Positions 15,604 through 24,176 of a stretch of 64,000 nt of DNA are shown one piece after another; the first letter of the stretch is position 1, and every line of letters starts with the position of its first letter. This DNA is from Candidatus Tisiphia endosymbiont of Sialis lutaria (lineage in GTDB: Bacteria > Pseudomonadota > Alphaproteobacteria > Rickettsiales > Rickettsiaceae). The position numbers and the translations under genes were made by a program. Where the stretch lies: contig NZ_OZ032153.1 in assembly GCF_964026535.1 (NCBI RefSeq), positions 124,001 through 188,000 of the forward strand, read 5' to 3'. Below the pieces are notes generated by a model, which was given only the letters and a program-made list of their open reading frames with translations, searched no databases and was not told the origin of the DNA.

Positions 15604-18273
15604 TCATAAACTGCCGTCATTGCCAAGAAAACCAAAATTCTTAACAACTAAGTGCATTATACTACCATATTTGATATAATCTATCTCATTTTCTGTAAAA
15701 ACTTGTAATATTACTTCAAAAGTTTCAACTATACCATTTTTTCTACTTATAACACAACTAAGTTGTGCATAAGGCTCTACTTTATTACTTAAGCCGGTAA
15801 TTGTAATATATTCAGAACCATCAAGTTTTAAATCACTTACCGTAGTAGAAGTGAGTACAAGCGGTAACACACCCATACCAACTAAATTTGACCGGTGAAT
15901 TCTTTCAAAACTTTCAGCAATTACCGCTTTTACTCCTAGTAAACTAGTACCTTTTGCTGCCCAATCTCTCGACGAACCAGAGCCATATTCTTTACCTGCA
16001 AAAATTACTAAAGGGATAGAATGAGCCTTATAATCCTGAGAAGCGTCATAAATACTCATTTGTTGACCATTCCGTTGATTGATCGTTATCCCCCCATCAA
16101 TTCCAGGACACATAGCATTTTTAATTCTATTATTGGCAAAAGTCCCACGCATCATTACTTGATGATTGCCACGCCGTGATCCATAAGAGTTAAAATCTGC
16201 TGGTAAAATACCCTGCTCGGTTAAATATTTAGCAGCAGGGCTTGTTTTACTAATATTTCCGGCTGGCGATATATGATCAGTAGTAATAGAATTGCCAAAG
16301 ATGGCTAATATCCTAGCAGATTCTATATCCTCCAATTCACTCGATATATGCTCGATACCTTCAAAATAAGGTGGATTATTGATATAAGTGCTATTTTTAT
16401 TCCAATTATAAGTATCACTTTTAGTTACCTTAATATTTTGCCATTCCTTATCACCTAAGAATATATCACTATATTTCTCCTTAAACATTTCACAGTCAAT
16501 AGATTCCTCAATTATTTTCTGTATCGAATGTTGAGTAGGCCAAATATCCTTAAGATAAACATCCTTACCATCACAACTTTTTCCTATCACATCCGTCTCA
16601 AGATTAATGTTGATAGTACCGGTGATAGCATAAGCAATAACTAGCGGCGGAGAGGCAAGATAACTAGCTATGGTTAGAGGATGTACCCTACCCTCAAAAT
16701 TTCTGTTACCAGATAATACCGAAGCAACAACCAGATTGTTTTTGGTAATAGTCTCTTCTATTTCCGGCAACAGTGACCCAGAATTGCCGATACATGTAGT
16801 ACAACCATAGCCAACAAGATTAAAACCTAAATCATTGAGATATTGATCAAGCCCACTTTTCTTCAGATATTCTGTCACTATTTTTGAACCAGGAGCCAAT
16901 GAGGTCTTAACCCATGGCTTTTTCACTAATCCAAGTTCTACTGCTTTTTTAGCCAGCAAACCGGCAGCAACCATTACATTAGGATTGGAAGTATTGGTAC
17001 AGCTAGTAATTGCCGCTATTACGACATCACCATGACTGATTGCATATTCATCAGTCACAGGGTATTTTTTATCAATATTAACATCATCTTTGGTTAAAGA
17101 AGCTAGTTCATTGTTAAAATTACTGGCGGCATTTCTTAGGTTAACTCGATCTTGCGGACGTCTTGGTCCTGCTAAAGAAGCTTCGATAGTAGATAAATCC
17201 AACTCTAATGTCTCAGTATATTCTGGAATAATTGTCGATTCGTACCATAATGACTGTAGCTTAGCATATTGCTCTACTAATTTTATGCGATTTGGCTCTC
17301 TAGCCGTCAAGTTAAGATATTTGATAGTCTCATTGTCAATTGGAAAGAAGCCACAAGTAGCACCATATTCAGGAGCCATATTTGAAATAGTTGCCCTATC
17401 TGCCAATGTTAAAAAGTCCAATCCATCTCCATAAAATTCGACAAATTTGCCAACGACATTTTTCTTCCTTAACATTTGGGTAATGGTTAGCACCAAATCT
17501 GTAGCGGTAATCATCCCATTTAAAGAGCCAGTCAATTTAAAGCCAATTACCTCAGGTATAATCATTGATAGAGGCTGACCAAGCATTGCCGCCTCAGCTT
17601 CAATCCCCCCTACTCCCCAACCAAGAACTGCCAGACCATTAATCATCGTAGTATGACTATCTGTACCAACCAATGTATCCGGATAAGCAAAAGTTCCCCC
17701 TTCTTGTTGTTTAATCCACACAACATTAGCTAAATATTCCAAATTAACCTGATGACAAATACCTGTTCCCGGGGGTACTACTTTAAAATTATCAAATACT
17801 TCCTGCCCCCATTTTAAAAACTCATAACGCTCTATATTCCGAGCTACTTCCATTGTAACATTTTTATCAAAAGCTTCACTTGTTCCATAATAATCGACTT
17901 GTACCGAATGATCTATTACCAGATCAACAGGTATCAAAGGATTAATCTTTAATGGATTCTTCCCTAGTTTTTTCATAGCATCACGCATAGCAGCTAAATC
18001 AACAATAGCCGGAACACCAGTAAAATCCTGCATCAGTACCCTAGCTGGCATAAATGGTATCTCAGCCTCGGATTTCCTTGCCTTAAGCCATTCTTTAAAT
18101 AGCAACAACTTCTCTTGGCTACCAGTTAGACGCAGAACATTTTCAAATAATATCCTTAAACTATAAGGTAAACGCTTTAACTCAAGCCCAATATCACTTG
18201 CCGCCTTATTTATATCAAAGATTTTATAAACATCCTCTCCAACAGATATTTCTTTAAGATAATCATAATTCAT
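15604..18273 (-). CDS. acnA: Aconitate hydratase A
   Basis: 889 residues from the ATG at 18273, chosen because GGAG lies 8 bases before it; a GTG three codons earlier is less likely. It converts citrate to isocitrate in the TCA cycle with a 4Fe-4S cluster. Seen: PARVLMQDFTGVPAIVDLAA, DSHTTMINGLAVLGWGVGGI, AAITSCTNTSNPNVMVAAGL and GYGCTTCIGNSG (the three cluster cysteines), and in the swivel domain YGSRRGNHQVMMRGTFAN and EYGSGSSRDWAAKGT. The last residues (GFLGNDGSL) are encoded by sequence resembling a B end (TGCCGTCATTGCC on the + strand), so the extreme C-terminus may be repeat-derived. Confidence 0.95.
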   Translation of the reverse strand: MNYDYLKEISVGEDVYKIFDINKAASDIGLELKRLPYSLRILFENVLRLTGSQEKLLLFKEWLKARKSEAEIPFMPARVLMQDFTGVPAIVDLAAMRDAMKKLGKNPLKINPLIPVDLVIDHSVQVDYYGTSEAFDKNVTMEVARNIERYEFLKWGQEVFDNFKVVPPGTGICHQVNLEYLANVVWIKQQEGGTFAYPDTLVGTDSHTTMINGLAVLGWGVGGIEAEAAMLGQPLSMIIPEVIGFKLTGSLNGMITATDLVLTITQMLRKKNVVGKFVEFYGDGLDFLTLADRATISNMAPEYGATCGFFPIDNETIKYLNLTAREPNRIKLVEQYAKLQSLWYESTIIPEYTETLELDLSTIEASLAGPRRPQDRVNLRNAASNFNNELASLTKDDVNIDKKYPVTDEYAISHGDVVIAAITSCTNTSNPNVMVAAGLLAKKAVELGLVKKPWVKTSLAPGSKIVTEYLKKSGLDQYLNDLGFNLVGYGCTTCIGNSGSLLPEIEETITKNNLVVASVLSGNRNFEGRVHPLTIASYLASPPLVIAYAITGTININLETDVIGKSCDGKDVYLKDIWPTQHSIQKIIEESIDCEMFKEKYSDIFLGDKEWQNIKVTKSDTYNWNKNSTYINNPPYFEGIEHISSELEDIESARILAIFGNSITTDHISPAGNISKTSPAAKYLTEQGILPADFNSYGSRRGNHQVMMRGTFANNRIKNAMCPGIDGGITINQRNGQQMSIYDASQDYKAHSIPLVIFAGKEYGSGSSRDWAAKGTSLLGVKAVIAESFERIHRSNLVGMGVLPLVLTSTTVSDLKLDGSEYITITGLSNKVEPYAQLSCVISRKNGIVETFEVILQVFTENEIDYIKYGSIMHLVVKNFGFLGNDGSL

Positions 18274-18322
18274 ACTAACCACTCCAAATTTGTTTTATAG
18301 CTAACTCGACTAGTATTATGCT

Positions 18323-18416
18323 GTCATTGCGAGCGAACGTATGTGAGCGTGGCAATCCATTTCTAATCACTTTCCTGGATTGCTTCGTTGCCACTAAAGT
18401 GGCTCCTCGCAATGAC
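18323..18416. repeat. B repeat upstream of acnA
   Basis: GTCATTGCGAGCGAACGTAT ... GGCTCCTCGCAATGAC hairpin between acnA and the membrane-protein cluster. 18417-18555 is AT-rich with no gene seen. Confidence 0.8.
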
Positions 18417-18555
18417 TAAGTAATACTATTCGGGATAGCTATAACCATTAACTTTCATTTTGAGTATACACTAAAAATACCTAACACTAAGCTTTTCATG
18501 CAATTTAATTTGAAAAATATTTATATTTTATATCATCCCTGCGTAGAATGCTATA

Positions 18556-18775
18556 CCACAACTGTTGAAAGTTAGAAGGTAGAACGGGTTTTAGATCGCT
18601 TTTCCGTCATTGCGAGCCACCGTAGGTGGCGTGGCAATCCATCTTTGGTTACTTTTATGGATTGCTTAGTCGACCTAAGGTCTTCCTCGCAATGACGGTT
18701 TCTCAATTATTGTTTTCTTAAACTAACGCTTATGCGTAAGCAGGGGTCTAGATTCCCGCCTACGCGGGAATGACA
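18556..18775. repeat. M left half + B + C block, copy 1 (220 bp)
   Basis: Begins CCACAACTGTTGAAAGTTAG, passes through a B repeat (CGTCATTGCGAGCCACC ... CCTCGCAATGACGG) and ends with a C hairpin (CGCGGGAATGACA). It heads the first tandem unit and recurs at 20486 and 22263. Confidence 0.85.
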
Positions 18776-18867
18776 ATAGTGGGCGAGAATGACAAGGAGA
18801 AGCAAGAATGGCAAAAAAAACCAGATTTCACTATTTTATTTTTATTAAACAATTTTAAAATTAAGTC

Positions 18868-18896
18868 TTGACTTCTTTATGAAAAAGCTATTTTAT
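18868..18896 (+). promoter_or_regulatory. Promoter of the first duplicated membrane-protein gene
   Basis: TTGACT, 17-bp spacer, TTTTAT. The same arrangement precedes the genes at 20903, 22618 and 23259. Confidence 0.65.
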
Positions 18897-18903
18897 CAAT
18901 TTT

Positions 18904-18923
18904 GATAGTTTATATTAACTATC
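18904..18923 (+). promoter_or_regulatory. GATAGTT-N6-AACTATC inverted repeat at the transcription start
   Basis: Seven-base perfect arms with a 6-bp spacer, 7 bp after the -10, where +1 should lie. It is repeated exactly at 20834-20853 and kept with a changed spacer at 22550-22569. Confidence 0.6.
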
Positions 18924-18972
18924 TTGTTAAAAAAAATATTAACCAATATTATTAAATAGGAAATAAATTTTT

Positions 18973-20403
18973 ATGTCAAAAACAGTACCGATTGATTATT
19001 ATCGTGATTTAGAAGATCCTGAGTGCTTAAATAGCCAATATTATGATGATGATAAGAACTTTGCAAATTTATCTACTACATTACAATTCCTTCATCTGGC
19101 AGAAACTATGGCAGAATACGGCAAAGAAGCCCTCGAAGGAAAACAACTAGAGGCAGCCAAAAATTTTGGATTTGTTACTGACCATTCTAATCCAGATAAT
19201 TCTAATCCAGATAATAGCTGGTTTACTACTGTTGCTAATGCTTTTTCATCTATTCCTAAAGAACATATCTTCTTTGCTACTTTGTTAGCAACATCACATG
19301 CTGCCCATGCATACCGCCATGTTACATTTAATACTCCAGATAACTCTAACGCAGATAATTTTGATACAGAAAATTCTAATGTAGTTCATCATAGGAGTGC
19401 TCGGGCTGCAGGAGATATACCAATTAGCAGCTTCGTGGATTTAGACAATGAAAATTGCTTTTTTGTTGGATTGCATAGAAGTAGCTGGAATAGAGGAAGT
19501 AAGGATACTATCAATACTAGGTGTAGTGGGGAACCTTGCATACATAGAGAGAATTCCCAATTAACACCATGGGTAGCAAAACATTGGTGGGAATACAATA
19601 TAGGTCTTGCAGAACCAAAAGCTATCAGTGGGGGGAAAGTACAGATGGATTATACATATAATACCCCTAACTATGGTTGGGGATATGATATTAAATACGG
19701 TTCAGAGGTACTTAGCTGCAATGAACCATTAACCCCGTTTTATTCTCACTATAAGGAATCTACTAATCTTTATCAAAGTAAACAATTTACAGAGGCTATG
19801 ACAGAGATCGAGCTTGCTCTTAAGGAAGAACCGAATAACCAATTGGCTATAAATAGGAATAATTTATTAAGAGAATTAGTAAAAACCACTACTACTGAAC
19901 CATCTTCTTCCACCTCTGAAGCTTCTAGCACAACAACTTCTACTACGCCGGAAAAAATTACTGAAACCTCTCTTACCTCTTTAATTACAGAAGCTTCTAC
20001 TACTAAAGAAAATTCTTCTACTGCTATGCCAAAAGATAACACTACTCAGGCAGAACCTTCTACACCAACAGCACCACAAGACCAAACTACCCCTTCCGCT
20101 GAAGATCAAGGATGGTTGTGGAACAAAGTAGTTGCACCTATAGCTGAAACAGCTGCAGCGGTAGTTACTACTGCAGTTATTGCATACGCTCTCCATAAAC
20201 TAAGACAATGTTATAATAAAAATAAAACAAAAGAGGAATTAGACGTAGAACTTAAAAATTTTTATGAGCCGAGTTTATTGAAGCTAGTAGATCAAATCAT
20301 CCCAATTAATGATAACGATTATACAGATGGGATACAAGATTTATTAGTTCCACTGGCAGGAACTGGAAATTTAGATTCAGATTTAAATTCAGCAGCAGCA
20401 TAG
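18973..20403 (+). CDS. Membrane protein with variable Cys-containing domain and Thr/Ser-rich stalk, copy 1
   Basis: 476 residues; I know no named family. In order: an N-terminal region (1-145) nearly identical to copy 2, with Asn/Asp-rich tracts (HSNPDNSNPDNSW) and a hydrophobic stretch HIFFATLLATSHAAHAY near 100; a copy-specific middle (about 146-308) with cysteines in NENCFFVG, TRCSGEPC and LSCNEPL and a TPR-like helix pair (YQSKQFTEAMTEIELALKEE); a Thr/Ser/Pro-rich stalk (about 309-375); a transmembrane helix ETAAAVVTTAVIAYALHKL; and an acidic tail of about 70 residues. No classical signal peptide. It looks like a surface or host-membrane-inserted protein. The leader AGGAAATAAATTTTT precedes the ATG. 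Confidence 0.72.
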   Translation: MSKTVPIDYYRDLEDPECLNSQYYDDDKNFANLSTTLQFLHLAETMAEYGKEALEGKQLEAAKNFGFVTDHSNPDNSNPDNSWFTTVANAFSSIPKEHIFFATLLATSHAAHAYRHVTFNTPDNSNADNFDTENSNVVHHRSARAAGDIPISSFVDLDNENCFFVGLHRSSWNRGSKDTINTRCSGEPCIHRENSQLTPWVAKHWWEYNIGLAEPKAISGGKVQMDYTYNTPNYGWGYDIKYGSEVLSCNEPLTPFYSHYKESTNLYQSKQFTEAMTEIELALKEEPNNQLAINRNNLLRELVKTTTTEPSSSTSEASSTTTSTTPEKITETSLTSLITEASTTKENSSTAMPKDNTTQAEPSTPTAPQDQTTPSAEDQGWLWNKVVAPIAETAAAVVTTAVIAYALHKLRQCYNKNKTKEELDVELKNFYEPSLLKLVDQIIPINDNDYTDGIQDLLVPLAGTGNLDSDLNSAAA

Positions 20404-20902
20404 GTATAAGTCACTAAAAAAACAAAAACCGATACTATATCTACTAAGGCTCTTTATAGCCCCTCGCAATGATCTGGGTAAAACTCCACAACTGTTGAAA
20501 GTTAGAAGGTAGAACGGGTTTTAGATCGCTTTTCCGTCATTGCGAGCCACCGTAGGTGGCGTGGCAATCCATCTTTGGTTACTTTTATGGATTGCTTAGT
20601 CGACCTAAGGTCTTCCTCGCAATGACGGTTTCTCAATTATTGTTTTCTTAAACTAACGCTTATGCGTAAGCAGGGGTCTAGATTCCCGCCTACGCGGGAA
20701 TGACAATAGTGGGCGAGAATGACAAGGAGAAGCAAGAATGGCAAAAAAAACCAGATTTCACTATTTTATTTTTATTAAACAATTTTAAAATTAAGTCTTG
20801 ACTTCTTTATGAAAAAGCTATTTTATCAATTTTGATAGTTTATATTAACTATCTTGTTAAAAAAAATATTAACCAATATTATTAAATAGGAAATAAATTT
20901 TT
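20404..20902. repeat. Spacer between duplicated genes, including M/B/C block copy 2
   Basis: 20404-20485 is the shared downstream flank of the duplicated gene; 20486-20705 repeats the 18556-18775 block exactly in length; 20706-20902 is the duplicated promoter and leader. The offset to copy 1 is 1930 bp throughout. Confidence 0.85.
20798..20853 (+). promoter_or_regulatory. Promoter and inverted repeat of the second duplicated gene
   Basis: TTGACT-N17-TTTTAT at 20798-20826 and GATAGTT-N6-AACTATC at 20834-20853, the same sequence as for copy 1. Confidence 0.65.
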
Positions 20903-22180
20903 ATGTCAAAAACAGTACCGATTGATTATTATCGTGATTTAGAAGATCCTGAGTGCTTAAATAGCCAATATTATGATGATGATAAGAACTTTGCAAATTT
21001 ATCTACTACATTACAATTCCTTCATCTGGCAGAAACTATGGCAGAATACGGCAAAGAAGCCCTCGAAGGAAAACAACTAGAGGCAGCCAAAAATTTTGGA
21101 TTTGTTACTGACCATTCTAATCCAGATAATTCTAATCCAAATAATAGCTGGTTTACTACTGTTGCTAATGCTTTTTCATCTATTCCTAAAGAACATATCT
21201 TCTTTGCTACTTTGTTAGCAACATCACATGCTGCCCATGCATACCGCCATGTTACATTTAATACTCCAGATAACTCTAACGCAGATAATTTTGATACAGA
21301 AAATTCTAATGTAGTTCATCATAGGAGTGCTCGGGCTGCTTCTACCTCTGAGATATGGCGAGAAATTGATCTAAAAAATCAGTGCTTTAAATTTGAAATA
21401 GTTAGAGAAAAATTCTACGATTGGGGGGAGAATCCTCAGTCTACAACACTATATGTTAAGTGTACGGATAAGCCTTGCTCAGAAAAAGGGAATGTTGTAG
21501 AAGGTAGAACCTATGTTGACAGTAAAAAGGCATTTCAGTTCGAGCCACCAGCTCTTTGGCTAGACGACTCATCTATAGGATATGATATGAAAACAGTAAC
21601 AACAAAATATTCCTTTTTGGAATCTAAAGACCGCCCTAATACATTTCCTTTGGAATTCACACATACATGCCATGAACCATCTTCTTCCACCTCTGAAGCT
21701 TCTAGCACAACAACTTCTACTACGCCGGAAAAAATTACTGAAACCTCTCTTACCTCTTTAATTACAGAAGCTTCTACTACTAAAGAAAATTCTTCTACTG
21801 CTATGCCAAAAGATAACACTACTCAGGCAGAACCTTCTACACCAACAGCACCACAAGACCAAACTACCCCTTCCGCTGAAGATCAAGGATGGTTGTGGAA
21901 CAAAGTAGTTGCACCTATAGCTGAAACAGCTGCAGCGGTAGTTACCACTGCAGTTATTGTATACGCTCTCCATAAACTAAAACAATGTTATAATAAAAAT
22001 AAAACAAAAGAGGAATTAAACGTAGAACTTAAAAATTGTGATGAGCCGAGTTTATTGAAGCTAGTAGATCAAATCATCCCAATTAATGATAACGATTATA
22101 CAGATGGGATAAAAGATTTATTAGTTCCACTGGCAGGAACTGGAAATTTAGATTCAGATTTAAATTCAGCAGCAGCATAG
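20903..22180 (+). CDS. Membrane protein with variable Cys-containing domain and Thr/Ser-rich stalk, copy 2
   Basis: 425 residues. Residues 1-145 match copy 1 with a single visible change (NPDNSNPNNSW for NPDNSNPDNSW). The middle (about 146-257) is different: EIDLKNQCFKFEIVREKFYD, LYVKCTDKPCSEKG, ending EFTHTCHEPSSS. Copy 1 keeps the same cysteine frame (CF, C-x3-PC, C-x-EP) but little else, and its TPR-like part is absent here. From the stalk onward (SSSTSEASSTTTSTTPEKI) the two are almost identical, with a few changes in the tail (LKNCDEP for LKNFYEP). It shares promoter, leader and stop context with copy 1; the two arose by recent duplication followed by cassette exchange or rapid divergence. 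Confidence 0.72.
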   Translation: MSKTVPIDYYRDLEDPECLNSQYYDDDKNFANLSTTLQFLHLAETMAEYGKEALEGKQLEAAKNFGFVTDHSNPDNSNPNNSWFTTVANAFSSIPKEHIFFATLLATSHAAHAYRHVTFNTPDNSNADNFDTENSNVVHHRSARAASTSEIWREIDLKNQCFKFEIVREKFYDWGENPQSTTLYVKCTDKPCSEKGNVVEGRTYVDSKKAFQFEPPALWLDDSSIGYDMKTVTTKYSFLESKDRPNTFPLEFTHTCHEPSSSTSEASSTTTSTTPEKITETSLTSLITEASTTKENSSTAMPKDNTTQAEPSTPTAPQDQTTPSAEDQGWLWNKVVAPIAETAAAVVTTAVIVYALHKLKQCYNKNKTKEELNVELKNCDEPSLLKLVDQIIPINDNDYTDGIKDLLVPLAGTGNLDSDLNSAAA

Positions 22181-22617
22181 GTATAAGTCACTAAAAAAAC
22201 AAAAACCGATACTATATCTACTAAGGCTCTTTATAGCCCCTCGCAATGATCTGGGTAAAACTCCACAACTGTTGAAAGTTAGAAGGTAGAACGGGTTTTA
22301 GATCGCTTTTCCGTCATTGCGAGCCACCTTAGGTGGCGTGGCAATCCATCTTTGGTTACTTTTATGGATTGCTTCGTCGACCTACGGTCTTTCTCGCAAT
22401 GACGGTTTCTCAATTATTGTTTTCTTAAACTAACGCTTATGCGTAAGCAGGGGTCTAGATTCCCGCCTACGCGGGAATGACAATTTATTTTTTATAAACA
22501 ACTTTGAATTACCTTGACTTATATACAAAAAACCTATTTTATCAATTTAGATAGTTGATGTTAACTATCTTGTTACAACTAATATCAATTAATATTCTTA
22601 AATAGGAAACAAATTTT
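22181..22617. repeat. Spacer with M/B/C block copy 3 and related promoter
   Basis: 22181-22262 is the shared downstream flank, 22263-22482 is the third 220-bp block, and after it the sequence diverges although promoter and inverted repeat are kept. Confidence 0.8.
22514..22569 (+). promoter_or_regulatory. Promoter and inverted repeat of the 129-aa membrane protein
   Basis: TTGACT-N17-TTTTAT at 22514-22542, then GATAGTT GATGTT AACTATC at 22550-22569. The arms are conserved while the spacer and surroundings differ from copies 1 and 2, which argues for function. Confidence 0.6.
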
Positions 22618-23007
22618 ATGACAAATCCATATATAAATAATTGCAGCTACACTCCTCCCAATCAAAATACTACAAATCAAGAATTGTGGATGAAAGATGC
22701 ACTTATAACTTTAGGTTCATTCTTTGCGTTATGTTTTTTTAGTATTTTGGGTTACGGTACTCGTGTTGTTTATAAAAAGTGTTTTGACAAATTGCAGAAA
22801 ATACAGACAGAAGGTACTCAATCTGGTGGAACAAAAGATTCACTAAAAATAGATAAAAAGCCTGCTGAACACATTAATAAAAGCTTTACTAATGACGAGC
22901 ATCTTAATATAGAATTTTTTACAACAATAAAAACCAATCCATCGGATACAGAGGTGGTAGGAGACACAGCAACAACAACAACAACAATAGATATGCCAGA
23001 GCAGTAA
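22618..23007 (+). CDS. Small single-span membrane protein of the same cluster
   Basis: 129 residues, unknown family. A short Asn/Thr-rich N-terminus (NPYINNCSYTPPNQNTTNQE) precedes one transmembrane helix (LITLGSFFALCFFSILGYG, about 28-46), then a basic stop-transfer (TRVVYKKCFDK) and a charged tail ending in a Thr run and IDMPEQ. It has the promoter, inverted repeat and AATAGGAAACAAATTTT leader of the two larger neighbours, so it belongs with them by regulation. The tail end (TTTTTTIDMPEQ) resembles TTTTTDMPNY in the LRR membrane protein near 37.1 kb, hinting at a shared tail motif. Confidence 0.62.
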   Translation: MTNPYINNCSYTPPNQNTTNQELWMKDALITLGSFFALCFFSILGYGTRVVYKKCFDKLQKIQTEGTQSGGTKDSLKIDKKPAEHINKSFTNDEHLNIEFFTTIKTNPSDTEVVGDTATTTTTIDMPEQ

Positions 23008-23020
23008 AAATATTAAACCT

Positions 23021-23059
23021 CCTGCATAAATCAGAGATAGTTAAATGGAGTTATGCAGG
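23021..23059. terminator. Hairpin after the 129-aa gene
   Basis: CCTGCATAA and TTATGCAGG pair perfectly over a 21-nt loop, 14 bp past the stop. No T-run follows, so terminator function is uncertain. Confidence 0.4.
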
Positions 23060-23182
23060 AACTCTAAATAATTAAAGTCGATTCGAATTATTATACACAA
23101 TAAAATATCTAACACTAAGCTTTTCAAGTAAAAATTTTAACGGTTTTTATTCACTTTTTACAGGAAAAATTGAAATTAAAGC

Positions 23183-23211
23183 TTGACTTCTAAGAAAAAA
23201 TTTATTTTAAT
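23183..23211 (+). promoter_or_regulatory. Promoter of the Thr-repeat protein
   Basis: TTGACT, 17-bp spacer, TTTAAT, followed by the AATAGGAAACAATTTTT leader shared with the three upstream genes. The GATAGTT inverted repeat is not present here. Confidence 0.55.
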
Positions 23212-23258
23212 TTTAATTACACTGTTAAATTAAATATTCAAAATAGGAAACAATTTTT

Positions 23259-24176
23259 ATGAAACTTTTATCTCCTGGTTCTGTTGTAACATCTTTATGT
23301 GCTGCAACAGCCGTACTACGTAACGTTGGTACCTTTCCTACTACAAAACAAACTAGCCCTAGCCTTTATGATCTAGGTAATACATCTCCAAGTGAGCTAC
23401 TTAATGACTTAGGTTACCCGGACAATTCTTCAGAAAAAAAATTAAAAAAATTGGACCATATTACACAAATACTCGACAATTCTTTGGAAGAGTTATTGCT
23501 AGACTATAATAAAAGCTATCCCCATTCAAAAACAACTAAGAAGGATCTTACTACAACCGAAAAAGCTTCTACTACAACTGAGTATCTTACCACAACTGAA
23601 AAAGCTTCTACTACAACTGAGGCTCTTACCACAACCGAAAAGGTTTCTACTACAACTGAGGCTCTTACCACAACTGAAAAAGCTTCTACTACAACTGAGG
23701 CTCTTACCACAACCGAAAAGGTTTCTACTACAACTGAGGCTCTTACCACAACCGAAAAGGCTTCTACTACAACTGAAGAAACCCTTACTACAACTGAAAA
23801 GGCTTCTACTACAACTGAAGAGACCCTTACTACAACTGAAAAGGCTTCTACTACAACTGAAGAGACCCTTACTACAACTAAGAATGCTCCGACTACAACT
23901 GAAGAGACCCTTACTACAACCGAAAAGGCTTCTACTACAACTGAAGAGACCCTTACTACAACTGGGAAGATTCTTATTACAGCAGCTTCTTCATTGATAA
24001 TCATGACGATTACGGTTGCATTATACACTCTCAAAAAGTATTTTTATAACTCGCCAGAAGAACAAGTCTTAGATATGAAAGAACTTGATTTTTTCAAAAT
24101 TAAAGATAATGTTAACAATGAAGATAATACAGTAGACCTTATGGCTGAGACTCCTATAGATGGTCATCTAGAATAA
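23259..24176 (+). CDS. Thr-rich tandem-repeat membrane protein
   Basis: 305 residues. A weakly hydrophobic N-terminus (SVVTSLCAATAVLRNVG) and about 80 ordinary residues lead into a mucin-like region (about 90-240) built from units TTEKASTTTEAL (12 aa) and TTEKASTTTEETL (13 aa), then a transmembrane helix ITAASSLIIMTITVALYTL, a basic KKYFYNS and an acidic tail. The DNA repeats are whole codons long, so copy number can change length without breaking the frame. Architecture (stalk, helix, acidic tail) matches the duplicated genes upstream. Function unknown. The stop TAA is directly followed by the ccmA ATG. Confidence 0.7.
   Translation: MKLLSPGSVVTSLCAATAVLRNVGTFPTTKQTSPSLYDLGNTSPSELLNDLGYPDNSSEKKLKKLDHITQILDNSLEELLLDYNKSYPHSKTTKKDLTTTEKASTTTEYLTTTEKASTTTEALTTTEKVSTTTEALTTTEKASTTTEALTTTEKVSTTTEALTTTEKASTTTEETLTTTEKASTTTEETLTTTEKASTTTEETLTTTKNAPTTTEETLTTTEKASTTTEETLTTTGKILITAASSLIIMTITVALYTLKKYFYNSPEEQVLDMKELDFFKIKDNVNNEDNTVDLMAETPIDGHLE
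23547..23965 (+). repeat. Tandem 36/39-bp coding repeats
   Basis: About 11 units around GAAAAGGCTTCTACTACAAC; earlier units are 36 bp (ends GAGGCTCTTACC), later ones 39 bp (ends GAAGAGACCCTTACT). Differences between neighbours are mostly silent or A/V. Confidence 0.85.

Noticed and set aside
17090-17434. 114-codon frame opposite acnA
   Set aside because: It overlaps conserved aconitase coding sequence and has no recognisable content.
19773-20196. Antisense frames opposite the duplicated membrane-protein gene (and 21535-21973 in the second copy)
   Set aside because: They mirror the Thr/Ser-rich stalk of the real gene and appear twice only because of the duplication.
18556-22482. Three 220-bp blocks as complete M elements
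   Set aside because: They have the left M end but no right end or target duplication; they are truncated M plus B plus C, copied with the gene duplication.
23547-23965. Regular repeats looking like a CRISPR array
   Set aside because: The units are contiguous without unique spacers and are read in frame as Thr-rich protein; it is a coding tandem repeat.
23516-24034. Antisense frame of 172 codons rich in Val/Ser
   Set aside because: It is the reverse complement of the Thr repeat (ACT/ACA gives AGT/TGT and GTT codons) and lacks its own start signals.
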